Part shown: one piece after another, positions 16,642 to 25,255 of the stretch | Layout of the letters: every line of letters begins with the position of its first letter | Numbering within the stretch: position 1 is the stretch's first letter | Assembly: GCA_965140555.1 (NCBI GenBank) | Contig: OZ223256.1 | Coordinates: forward strand, 124,001-188,000 | Length of the DNA: 64,000 nucleotides | Direction: 5' to 3' | Source: UBA1351 sp965140555 | GTDB taxonomy: Bacteria; Bacillota; Clostridia; Lachnospirales; Vallitaleaceae | Position numbers and translations under genes: made by a program | The notes under the pieces: generated by a model | Database searches by the model: none | The model's input: only the letters and a program-made list of their open reading frames with translations | Told to the model about the DNA's origin: nothing

Positions 16642-18144
16642 ATGAATAAACGAGCTCACCATCAACTTGCAAAACCTCCCAAGCACATTCGTGTCATAGG
16701 ATATCATTTTGCAGTTATTTTCACTACCACTACACTTCTTATTATTTTTCTTTTTTACTTCTCGATGCGGCATAATATAATTACAGACATTCACGCTGAT
16801 AGTCAAAGTATATTGCAAAACATTGAACATAGCTTACAAGAAACTATTGATTATTCAACAAAACCGCTTGATATTGTCTCCAAATTACCACAGACATCGA
16901 ACTTCCTGTCAAGACATTCCGATTATGCCACATTATCTTCTTTTTTTTATGCCATGATTTCTGAATCAAGCTATTACTTTCAATTTCGTTTACTCGATAC
17001 AAAGGGTATTGAACAACTTCGTTTCGATAGAGTGGACGACCAAATTATAGCCATCGATGATACAGCTCTTCAAGATAAGTCCCATCGCTATTATTTTGAT
17101 GCCATGAAGAACTTAAAGGGGTCTAATCTCTATATGAGTCCGGTTGATTATAATATGGATAACGGCAAACTTACCCGTCCATTGACCCCAACCTTACGTT
17201 TTGCTCAAGCCATCTACGACACAAATCAAGCGAGATTAGGCTATGTTGTTATCAACATTTATGCCGAAACTCTATTTGAACGTCTTGACTATATCCGTTT
17301 ACTCAAGTATAGTCATTTATACTTAATTAATAGTAGCGGTACAGTTCTCTATCCTATTGACAATCACCATTTTGCACCTTTTTTATCCGATCCGAATCAA
17401 TTAGATAACTGGCAATCATACAATCATGGTTATTTGGCAAAACGAAAAATTTCCTTTAATACTTTCAGGAAAACATATCAAGATACCCCAACATGGTATT
17501 TGCTTTATGAAATTCCCCCTCAATCACTCTACTTTTATGAACAAAGTCTGATTCTTGCAACAGCTTTCGGACTCTTGATTTTACTTCCTCTTTCTTGTTT
17601 TTTGGGCTACAAATTCGGAATTCATCGTGGTTCCATACAAGAATATCATAAACAACTCCTACTTCATGCAAACAAAGATGAATTAACCGGATTATTCAAT
17701 CGCCGAAAAATCATGTCTATATTGGCTAAAGAGATGAAACGTAATCTCAAGGAACCTATGTGTCAATTAACTATTATATTTATTGATGTGAATGATTTAA
17801 AGTTTGTTAACGATACTTTCGGCCACATGATGGGCGACACCATGCTCAAAGAAGCCACACAAGTTCTTCGCAATGCTTTAAGGAGTTCAGATTATCTTGC
17901 ACGCCTTGGCGGCGATGAGTTTCTTGCCATTCTTCCCTATTGTCCTCACGAACGATTTGTAGAAGATATTATTAAACGGTGTGATCCCGCCTTTCGTGAT
18001 GCAGGATATAAGCATTGCAACATTCCATGGGTGTTGAGTTATGGATTCACCTCATGCTCTCCTGATGATACTATTGACAGCTTTATAAATCGAGCTGATT
18101 CTTTTATGTATCTTGATAAAACTAAGAAAAAGGGGCTGGCATAG
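16642..18144 (+). CDS. Membrane-bound diguanylate cyclase with dCache sensor
   Basis: The protein has 500 residues. A helix at about 25-48, a dCache-like external domain (about 50-300), a second helix (about 305-330) and a GGDEF domain (about 340-495) are in order. The active site LARLGGDEF is canonical, and RSSD five residues earlier is an RxxD product-inhibition site. It should therefore make c-di-GMP from GTP under feedback control. ATG at 16642 is preferred over 16570 because TTTAGGAG lies just upstream. Its sensor resembles that of the phosphodiesterase at 8333, so the two may read related signals with opposite outputs (inference). Confidence 0.92.
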   Translation: MNKRAHHQLAKPPKHIRVIGYHFAVIFTTTTLLIIFLFYFSMRHNIITDIHADSQSILQNIEHSLQETIDYSTKPLDIVSKLPQTSNFLSRHSDYATLSSFFYAMISESSYYFQFRLLDTKGIEQLRFDRVDDQIIAIDDTALQDKSHRYYFDAMKNLKGSNLYMSPVDYNMDNGKLTRPLTPTLRFAQAIYDTNQARLGYVVINIYAETLFERLDYIRLLKYSHLYLINSSGTVLYPIDNHHFAPFLSDPNQLDNWQSYNHGYLAKRKISFNTFRKTYQDTPTWYLLYEIPPQSLYFYEQSLILATAFGLLILLPLSCFLGYKFGIHRGSIQEYHKQLLLHANKDELTGLFNRRKIMSILAKEMKRNLKEPMCQLTIIFIDVNDLKFVNDTFGHMMGDTMLKEATQVLRNALRSSDYLARLGGDEFLAILPYCPHERFVEDIIKRCDPAFRDAGYKHCNIPWVLSYGFTSCSPDDTIDSFINRADSFMYLDKTKKKGLA

Positions 18145-18159
18145 TCTCCCCCTTTTCTT
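18124..18159 (+). terminator. Probable terminator of the diguanylate cyclase gene
   Basis: AAGAAAAAGGGG (18124-18135) pairs, with one mismatch, with CCCCCTTTTCTT (18148-18159), around the stop codon of the cyclase gene. The 3' arm is T-rich, but no long T run follows. Confidence 0.5.
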
Positions 18160-18194
18160 AATGATGAACTCCTTGCTTAAACCAAGCAAATAGA

Positions 18195-19583
18195 TTATTC
18201 AAAATATGTTAAATATTTTTTAGTTTTATCATACATTCTATTAAATAATTCTCGTGCTTTTTCATAATCCAATCGCATCAACGGATCATTCAAAAAGGCT
18301 TTGAAAGCCAATTCTTTATCTTTTGTAAAGACGGATTCAATAATCATCTCTTGATTTGTTACATGAGGCATAATCAACCCATAGATTTCCAATGGTATAT
18401 CACCGGCAACAACAGGTGCCACCATATCTTTTCTAAAAACTGCATTCGTCTCAACGACATGCCCAAGGGGCAGATTTCCAATTTGACCTTGATTCGGTAT
18501 ATTGACATTGGTCACAAATTCACCGAGACCGACAAGGGCTGTCATTTGACGAACGGCCTCTTCGCCTGTTTCTTTAATCTCAAAGGCTTCTTCACCACTT
18601 CTTAGTCGTTCTGATTTTTCCATTAAATTTTTCTTATTCTCCATACGCCATGATACCGGCGTTAAACCAAACTTCCATTCTTTCACTGTTTCCGGATTGT
18701 TCAGATACCACTGCCCAGGGCAAAACTCTGCCAAATGACGATCTCCGGCTGCAGCAATATAGCCATATTTCTCAAATAAATCAAACTTAATTTTCTCCGC
18801 CGATGAAAAGTGATCATTCATCCAATGTCCTTTTTCTGTTTTCTCATAGCCTTCTTCTCTATATTGATTGAGAAAACTTTGATAGACAGGGAATAGATCA
18901 ATATCTTGATAGGATGCTTTTGTAAACCATGTGAAATGATTTATTCCTACTACATTCACTTTCACATCCTCTCTTGGAATATCTTCCAAATCACATTCAT
19001 GCTCTAAGGCTGAAACCAGTAATTTCTGCGTCCCAAAAACCTCATGACAATTTCCGAAAGCTTTTATTTCAGGAAAAACTCGATATAAAACCTGTGTACA
19101 TATCGTCATAGGATTCGTAAAATTGATAACCCAAGCTTTTGGTGCATAAGCTTTAATCGCTTCAGCAATCTCAATATACATAGGAATAGTTCGTAGTGCT
19201 CTAAATAATCCCCCCGGTCCTACTGTATCTCCAACAGATTGATAGATATTATACCGTTCCGGTTCATGTACATCGGATTCCATATCTACAAACGTTCCCG
19301 GAAGAATACTAATAATGACAAAATCCGCCCCAACAAGAGCTTCTTGAAGGGTTTCCTTTAACTCATAAGTCCAATCTTTATTCACATCGTCACGTTCAGA
19401 TAAACGATTCCCAATAATTTCGTTACTTTTGGCTGCTTCTGCATCAATATCATATAAACGTACCGTTCCGCTTAATGCCTCTTGACTAGCCAGATCACTC
19501 ATAAGCCCCCACGCCCATCCTCGTGATCCACCACCTATATAGGCAATCTGTACATCCTTCATATTATTGTCAATTTTCTTCAT
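18195..19583 (-). CDS. lplD: Glycoside hydrolase family 4 enzyme, LplD-like (alpha-galacturonidase type)
   Basis: This 462-residue NAD- and metal-dependent glycosidase has the Rossmann start IAYIGGGSRGWAWGL. GH4 signatures follow: SVGDTVGPGGLFRALR, WVINFTNPM, GNCHEVFG (metal-binding Cys and His) and VVGINHFTW. The arrangement closely recalls Bacillus subtilis LplD, and the divergent genes are LplB/LplC-like permeases, matching the lpl gene set. It probably cleaves an imported uronide or galactoside in the cytoplasm. ATG at 19583 follows AAAGGAC at 19591-19597. Substrate specificity is inferred and other GH4 activities remain possible. Confidence 0.85.
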   Translation of the reverse strand: MKKIDNNMKDVQIAYIGGGSRGWAWGLMSDLASQEALSGTVRLYDIDAEAAKSNEIIGNRLSERDDVNKDWTYELKETLQEALVGADFVIISILPGTFVDMESDVHEPERYNIYQSVGDTVGPGGLFRALRTIPMYIEIAEAIKAYAPKAWVINFTNPMTICTQVLYRVFPEIKAFGNCHEVFGTQKLLVSALEHECDLEDIPREDVKVNVVGINHFTWFTKASYQDIDLFPVYQSFLNQYREEGYEKTEKGHWMNDHFSSAEKIKFDLFEKYGYIAAAGDRHLAEFCPGQWYLNNPETVKEWKFGLTPVSWRMENKKNLMEKSERLRSGEEAFEIKETGEEAVRQMTALVGLGEFVTNVNIPNQGQIGNLPLGHVVETNAVFRKDMVAPVVAGDIPLEIYGLIMPHVTNQEMIIESVFTKDKELAFKAFLNDPLMRLDYEKARELFNRMYDKTKKYLTYFE

Positions 19584-19644
19584 TCTATACGTCCTTTCTC
19601 ACTTTTTTTATGTCATGTTGCTGTAATTCTATCTTCATTATAGC

Positions 19645-19654
19645 TCTCATGAGA
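19645..19654. promoter_or_regulatory. Palindrome in the lplD promoter spacer
   Basis: TCTCATGAGA is a perfect 10-bp palindrome just upstream of a minus-strand TATAAT (19642-19637). No good -35 is present, so activation or repression at this site is plausible. The rest of the 317-bp divergent interval holds the lplB promoter and its direct repeats, listed separately. Confidence 0.4.
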
Positions 19655-19736
19655 ACAATATTCTTATTTATTCTTGTCATATATCCATTTTTATCGTTAT
19701 ATATTGTCCATTAAAATTTTAAATCTATTCAGCATA

Positions 19737-19789
19737 ATGACTAATTTACTATGTTATATGACTAATTTTTAATACATACTCTCTATAAT
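19737..19789 (+). promoter_or_regulatory. Activated promoter of the lplBC-lipoprotein operon with 21-bp-phased direct repeats
   Basis: ATGACTAATTT occurs at 19737-19747 and again at 19758-19768, exactly 21 bp apart, which is two helical turns. The second copy covers the -35 position of a TATAAT at 19784-19789, and no consensus -35 exists. This is the classic layout of AraC-type half-sites at a class II activated promoter. Candidate activators are the AraC protein at 14627 and the YesN-type regulator at 23687. Confidence 0.65.
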
Positions 19790-19900
19790 TGTTGATGTAT
19801 CCAATTATCGCCTCATTTGCTATTATTACTACAGAAAGACACGGAGACACTCATACTTACCGTGTTCGACATAATAAAAATGACTATAGGAGGTCTTGCC

Positions 19901-20806
19901 GTGAAAAAGAAAAAAGTCAGTTATTACTATTTCTTCCTTATACTGCCTTTTCTGTTATTGACACTTGTTTTTGCCTATTATCCACTATATGGCTGGATAT
20001 ACTCATTGTATGATTATAAACCACCACTGAAACTCTCTCAATCAGAGTTTGTCGGTTTAAAATGGTTTAAATTCTTGTTTGCCAATAGCGCTCAGGTCGG
20101 TATGCTCATGAAAGTATTAAAAAACACGTTTATGATGAGTTTATTAACCTTATTGACATCTATCTTACCCCTTGCATTTGCCATCTTATTAAACGAGATC
20201 AAATTCAAACGTTACAAGAATATTGTACAAACCCTTACAACACTTCCTAACTTCATTAGTTGGGTTCTTGTGTATTCTGTTGCTTTCGCCTTATTTTCAA
20301 ATGGTGGTATGTTCAACACATTACTTGTACAATGGGGCGTTATTGATCAACCTTTAAAAATTCTTGATAGTGGCGATTACACGTACTTTAAAATGTTAGC
20401 CTGGAACCTATGGAAGGGCTTAGGATGGGGTGCCATCTTATATCTTGCTGCAATTGCTGGAACTGACCAAGAACTTTATGAAGCTGCTCGAGTTGATGGT
20501 GCAGGACGATTCATGCTTATGCGACACATTACATTACCGGCATTATTACCGACATTTTTTGTTTTACTAATGCTCTCCATCGCCAATTTCTTAAACAATG
20601 GTATGGATCAATATTTTGTATTCCAAAATGCATTCAATCGTGATCAAATTCAGGTTTTGGACTTATACGTCTACAACTTGGGCCTTGGTTCTAACAGTAT
20701 TCCACTAGCAACCGTTATTAGTATGCTGAAAAGTATAGTATCTGTTACATTGCTTATACTTGTTAATAACATATCCAAAAAAACACGTGGCGAGTCTATC
20801 GTTTAG
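19901..20806 (+). CDS. lplB: ABC sugar transporter permease, LplB-like
   Basis: This 301-residue integral membrane protein has six predicted helices and the permease EAA loop EAARVDGAGRFMLMRHITLP, which contacts the ATPase. GTG at 19901 is chosen because AGGAGG lies at 19888-19893; longer frames start upstream without a ribosome site. It is the first gene of a three-gene import operon. No ATPase is encoded nearby, so a shared MsmX-like ATPase elsewhere in the genome probably energises it, as is known for Lpl-type importers. Confidence 0.9.
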   Translation: MKKKKVSYYYFFLILPFLLLTLVFAYYPLYGWIYSLYDYKPPLKLSQSEFVGLKWFKFLFANSAQVGMLMKVLKNTFMMSLLTLLTSILPLAFAILLNEIKFKRYKNIVQTLTTLPNFISWVLVYSVAFALFSNGGMFNTLLVQWGVIDQPLKILDSGDYTYFKMLAWNLWKGLGWGAILYLAAIAGTDQELYEAARVDGAGRFMLMRHITLPALLPTFFVLLMLSIANFLNNGMDQYFVFQNAFNRDQIQVLDLYVYNLGLGSNSIPLATVISMLKSIVSVTLLILVNNISKKTRGESIV

Positions 20807-20821
20807 AAAGGAGGCACTCTC

Positions 20822-21748
20822 ATGAAAAACAATACTATCCGAATAGGAAAAAACAAATATACACCTGTTGATATTATCTTTAACTTTTTAAATTATACCG
20901 GATTTCTTATATTCACATTAATCTGTGTATACCCCTTTTACTACCTTATTATCAATACAATAAGTGCCAATAATCTAAGCGCTAATGGCCTAGTTAATTT
21001 CATTCCCAAAGAGATCCATTTTTCCAACTATGTTGAAATCCTCAAATTACCGGAACTTCCTCGTTCTGCTATGATTTCTATTGGTCGTACTGTAATAGGT
21101 ACTTTCTTCACTGTTATTGCCTCCGGATTTTTAGGGTTTATGTTTACTCAAGAGAAGATGTGGGCACGTAAATTCTGGTATCGTTTCTTGGTTGTTACCA
21201 TGTACTTTAATGCAGGACTTATTCCTATGTACTTAACCATGAAGAATCTACATTTATCGAATACATTCTGGGTTTATATTATTCCTGTCATTGTGCAGCC
21301 GTTTAATGTCATCCTTGTTAAAACATTTGTTGAGTCGATTCCGAAATCTTTACAAGAAGCTGCCGAAATCGACGGAGCCGGTATTCTTACAATCTACACC
21401 CGTATCATATTACCGATTTCGAAACCTATATTAGCTACTATCGCCATCTTTTCTGCCGTAGCTCAATGGAACAGTTTTCAAGATACACTGATTTATATTA
21501 CAGATCAAAAACTTTATCCATTGCAATATTTACTTTATACCTACTTGCAACGGGCTAACTCCATTGCAACATCTATCAAAAATAGTGGTATGCAGGGACA
21601 GAATATGACAGCAATTGCTATGCAGCAGACGCCGACCTCCATACGTATGACCATCTCCGTTATTGTGGTCTTACCCATTTTATTCGTATATCCCTTCTTC
21701 CAACGCTATTTTGTTAAAGGGATTATGATCGGCTCTGTTAAAGGTTAA
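20822..21748 (+). CDS. lplC: ABC sugar transporter permease, LplC-like
   Basis: This 308-residue membrane permease pairs with the preceding one. The EAA motif is EAAEIDGAGILTIYTRIILP at about residues 179-198. ATG at 20822 follows AAAGGAGG, and only 15 bp separate it from the upstream stop. It completes the heterodimeric membrane channel of the oligosaccharide importer. Confidence 0.92.
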   Translation: MKNNTIRIGKNKYTPVDIIFNFLNYTGFLIFTLICVYPFYYLIINTISANNLSANGLVNFIPKEIHFSNYVEILKLPELPRSAMISIGRTVIGTFFTVIASGFLGFMFTQEKMWARKFWYRFLVVTMYFNAGLIPMYLTMKNLHLSNTFWVYIIPVIVQPFNVILVKTFVESIPKSLQEAAEIDGAGILTIYTRIILPISKPILATIAIFSAVAQWNSFQDTLIYITDQKLYPLQYLLYTYLQRANSIATSIKNSGMQGQNMTAIAMQQTPTSIRMTISVIVVLPILFVYPFFQRYFVKGIMIGSVKG

Positions 21749-21760
21749 TCCTGTTAATTA

Positions 21761-21787
21761 AGAAAGGGCAGATTTTCTTCCCTTTCT
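21761..21787 (+). other. Intercistronic hairpin before the lipoprotein gene
   Basis: AGAAAGGG (21761-21768) pairs with CCCTTTCT (21780-21787). No T run follows, so it is unlikely to be a full terminator. Such stem-loops between permease and binding-protein genes can stabilise the downstream message and raise binding-protein yield; that role is inferred. Confidence 0.4.
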
Positions 21788-21827
21788 ATATTATAATAAC
21801 TATACATTTAAAGGAGGAAGTTATTTT

Positions 21828-23618
21828 ATGAAGTTACATTTTAAGTCACCCCTTGCGTGGGTACTCAGTCTAGTTCTTATTATCAGTCTCTTTGCAGGTT
21901 GTGGCAGCGACAAGAGCACAACAGGTAATAATTCAAGTGGCTCGGATAAGGATACAAGTAATGCATCCGATGAAAACACAAGCCCTTATGATGATTTTAT
22001 TACTGTTGATGTATTTGCAACACAAGCCAATTATCAAGGTATTCAATCCGGTTGGTTTGCAAAAATCGTTAAAGACAAATTCAATATGGAACTCAACATC
22101 ATCGCACCAAATGTTGCAGGTGGTGGTGACACATTATTTCAAACACGTTCCGCAGCAGGAAATCTTGGCGACATTGTTATGGTTGGGGCTGAAAACGGTC
22201 GTATCCAAGATTTAGTAACAGCCGGCTTACTTATGGATATGACTGATATGATTCAAGATAGAACTTATATCAAGAAATACGACAAAGCTCTTGATATGAT
22301 TACCGGACTCATTGATTCTGATCGTGTCTATGCTGTACCATCTAGCGTATCCTTACAACCGGCGACAAATCCATCTGAAGGTCTTGAACTTACATTTGGT
22401 CCATATGTACGTTGGGATTATTATGATGAATTAGGTCAACCTAAAATCGGTACACTTGAAGACCTTCTTCCTATATTGAAAGATATGCAAGAAGCTCATC
22501 CTGAAAGTGATTCCGGCCAAAAAACATATGCTGTCTCTCTTTTCAAAGACTGGGATGGTAATATGATGAATTTAGCAAAACAACCGACTTGTTTCTATGG
22601 TTATGATGAAGTCGGCTTCGTTCTAAGCAAAGCAGACGGAACGGATGATCAAAGTATTATTGATGCAGATTCAGAATATGTTCGTGCATTAAAATTCTAC
22701 TATCAAGCAAATCAATTGGGTATCTTAGATCCTGAATCAACAACACAAAACTATGATACACTTTATAATAAATATGTTGACGGTTCTGTCCTTTTCTCTC
22801 CATGGCCATGGCTTGGACAAGCAGCATACAATACAACCGATCACAAAGAAGAAGGTAAAGGCTTCATGATTGCACCAATACAAGATATGAATATCTTCTC
22901 CTATGGTGCAACACCAAGTGGCGCCAAATATGTTGTCGGTATCGGTTCAAAAGCACAAGACCCTGAACGTATGGCTGATTTTATCGATTGGTTATACTCA
23001 CCGGAAGGCGTTCTTATGAGCTGTTCTCAAACTGCAGGTACTGCCGGTCCTCAGGGTCTTACTTGGGACATGGTTGACGGACGTCCTGAATTAACAGACT
23101 TCGGTAAAGAAGCTCTTATAAACGGGGATGCTACAATGCCTGAAGAATGGGGTGGCGGTTCTTGGAAAGACGGAATTAGTCAATTAAACTTCACAACCAT
23201 CTTAACTTCTGATGAAAATCCTGAAGTTGGCTTCCCTTATAACTATACATTGTGGGATTCCGTTATTGAAATGAATTCAACACCACTTGATAAAAATTGG
23301 CAAGAATCAATGGGTGCGCTTTCAACACTTGATTATCTTAAGTCCAATGATCAATTTATTGTTGCTCCCGGTACAAACTATATTGCACCTGCTGAGCCAT
23401 CAGAAATCAGTACATTACGTGCTCAAATTAAAGCAATCATCGTTGAAAACTCATGGAAAATGGTCTTTGCTAATGATGATGCTCAATTTGATGCTTTATT
23501 AAAAGAAATGCAAAATACAGTCAATGACCTTGGATACCAAGATGTTCTTGACTATGACCTTGGCGTAGCTGCTGATCAATCTGCTGCTAGAGATGCTGCA
23601 AGAGCTGCTTCCAAATAA
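21828..23618 (+). CDS. Extracellular solute-binding lipoprotein of the Lpl-type sugar importer
   Basis: This 596-residue lipoprotein has a lipobox, LFAGC, with the modified Cys at residue 25, followed by a Ser/Asn/Asp-rich linker and a large bilobed binding domain. The length and the downstream order after two permeases match the LplA/YtcQ type of binding proteins for large oligosaccharides. ATG at 21828 follows AAAGGAGGAAG. It should be anchored on the outer face of the membrane and deliver substrate to the two permeases. A strong terminator follows. Confidence 0.9.
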   Translation: MKLHFKSPLAWVLSLVLIISLFAGCGSDKSTTGNNSSGSDKDTSNASDENTSPYDDFITVDVFATQANYQGIQSGWFAKIVKDKFNMELNIIAPNVAGGGDTLFQTRSAAGNLGDIVMVGAENGRIQDLVTAGLLMDMTDMIQDRTYIKKYDKALDMITGLIDSDRVYAVPSSVSLQPATNPSEGLELTFGPYVRWDYYDELGQPKIGTLEDLLPILKDMQEAHPESDSGQKTYAVSLFKDWDGNMMNLAKQPTCFYGYDEVGFVLSKADGTDDQSIIDADSEYVRALKFYYQANQLGILDPESTTQNYDTLYNKYVDGSVLFSPWPWLGQAAYNTTDHKEEGKGFMIAPIQDMNIFSYGATPSGAKYVVGIGSKAQDPERMADFIDWLYSPEGVLMSCSQTAGTAGPQGLTWDMVDGRPELTDFGKEALINGDATMPEEWGGGSWKDGISQLNFTTILTSDENPEVGFPYNYTLWDSVIEMNSTPLDKNWQESMGALSTLDYLKSNDQFIVAPGTNYIAPAEPSEISTLRAQIKAIIVENSWKMVFANDDAQFDALLKEMQNTVNDLGYQDVLDYDLGVAADQSAARDAARAASK

Positions 23619-23633
23619 TTACAAAACATACTT

Positions 23634-23678
23634 AAAGGGAGTATCCCACACGTTCGTTTCGTGGGATACTCCCTTTTT
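23634..23678 (+). terminator. Intrinsic terminator of the lplBC-lipoprotein operon
   Basis: A perfect 16-bp stem, AAAGGGAGTATCCCAC (23634-23649) with its complement at 23661-23676, is followed by T residues. It separates the operon from the convergent regulator gene ending at 23687. Confidence 0.9.
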
Positions 23679-23686
23679 AATGGATT

Positions 23687-25255
23687 TTAATCTTTTTTCA
23701 TTCTTGTTTTATATTCATTTGGCGTCATATGTGCATATTGTTTGAATTTCATATGGAAATAATCCACATTCTTATAGCCAATTCGTTTAGCAATTTCATA
23801 GACTTTAAGATCTTGATTTGTCAAAAGTTCTTTGGCTTTATCTATACGAACCTGATGCAAATAGTCGTTAAAATTAGTACCCATATGTGTAACCAAAAGT
23901 TTACCCAAATACGAGCTATTGTAACCAAATTTAGGTGCAATATCCTTTAATCGAATACTATCCATATAATGATGATCTATATAAGCCACAATTTCATCAA
24001 TGACATTCTCGCTCCCTTGTACACTGATATAGACAAGCACCTTTTGAAACAAGGTTTCTATATAGTCTATCACTTCTGTCAAAAATTCTTGCTGCTGTAT
24101 CCACTGTATAATGGTTGCATCTTGAGGAAGTTTCAAATCCTCCCGCGTATAGTGATTCTCCAGTTCATGCTTTACCATCAACACCGTTCCACTTAAAAAA
24201 GATTTAATTCCACTAACACTATTACTTGCTTCTGATGCCAGTTTCTCCATATGTTTCAGTTGTTCTTTTATCGCTTGCTTATTATAACTATGAATCGCTT
24301 CATAGCACCGTCTTGCTTCATCCTTGGATAATTCAGCTGTTAACTCAACACCCAAATCTTTCTTTCGAGGCAATTGATCATGGCGAACAATCCGCATATT
24401 TTTAGGGTAGAAAAAACGACGCTCTTTTATCGCTAATGCATCATGATAGGAAAAATATATGTCATTCATATCACTTACTCTTCTTCCGGCTGCAATAAAA
24501 TGCCAGGTCTCTCCATACGTGTCGACTTCTCTAAAACGTTCAATCAAACGCTTCCCTTTCAATACAACGACCTCCATTTGGTGAAGGACCAAGTGTTCAA
24601 TCGATTTAGATTCTTCAGGAATATGTAACAATTGGCATACCTCTATAAACGGTTGACTTTTTTGTACTTCTTCTGTTAAGTCTCGGTCTTTTGTCTCATA
24701 TTCATGATCTAAAATGAGCACTTGATATATATCTGCCTTCAAATCCAACTCATCTTTTGTAATCTCATAAGTTGCCAGACTTTTTCCCTTAATCTCCCCC
24801 GGTAGTTCTATCATATCATGAAGAATTTTGAATTTAGCTTGTTCTTGATAATAATGAAGGTGTGTATCATGAAGGACTTCTTTGTGGATTAATGAATAAA
24901 TCTTAGCGGCTGCTTCCGATAATTCATCTTCATCAATAGGCTTTGTCAGGTAAAAATCCACACCATACGTGATAGCTTCCTGAGCATACTTGAATTCTGA
25001 ATAACCACTCAAAATAATAAACCGTCCTTTATAGCCTTCCTTTCTTGTAGCCTTGACAATTTCTAATCCGTGCATCTTAGGCATTCTTATATCGAGGACA
25101 ACCATATCCGGTCGTTGTTTAATAATTAGATCATAGGTTGATTTACCATCTTTGGCTTCCCCAATAATATCAAACCCAATTTCTTTCCAATTGACTATGT
25201 TCTTCACACCTTCGCGTACGATATCTTCGTCATCTGCGATGATCATTGTAAACAT
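23687..25255 (-). CDS. YesN-type response regulator (REC + AraC-type HTH)
   Basis: The protein has 522 residues. An N-terminal receiver has the acidic pocket IIADDED, phosphoacceptor D55 (VVLDIRMPK) and YLTKP. A long middle region and a C-terminal AraC-type double helix-turn-helix follow (about 425-520, IRLKDIAPKFGYNSSYLGKL and YEIAKRIGYKNVDYFHMKFK). It is the partner of the upstream YesM-type kinase, with which it overlaps by one base (TAATG). It probably activates the adjacent Lpl-type transporter, whose promoter carries direct repeats. Confidence 0.93.
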   Translation of the reverse strand: MFTMIIADDEDIVREGVKNIVNWKEIGFDIIGEAKDGKSTYDLIIKQRPDMVVLDIRMPKMHGLEIVKATRKEGYKGRFIILSGYSEFKYAQEAITYGVDFYLTKPIDEDELSEAAAKIYSLIHKEVLHDTHLHYYQEQAKFKILHDMIELPGEIKGKSLATYEITKDELDLKADIYQVLILDHEYETKDRDLTEEVQKSQPFIEVCQLLHIPEESKSIEHLVLHQMEVVVLKGKRLIERFREVDTYGETWHFIAAGRRVSDMNDIYFSYHDALAIKERRFFYPKNMRIVRHDQLPRKKDLGVELTAELSKDEARRCYEAIHSYNKQAIKEQLKHMEKLASEASNSVSGIKSFLSGTVLMVKHELENHYTREDLKLPQDATIIQWIQQQEFLTEVIDYIETLFQKVLVYISVQGSENVIDEIVAYIDHHYMDSIRLKDIAPKFGYNSSYLGKLLVTHMGTNFNDYLHQVRIDKAKELLTNQDLKVYEIAKRIGYKNVDYFHMKFKQYAHMTPNEYKTRMKKD

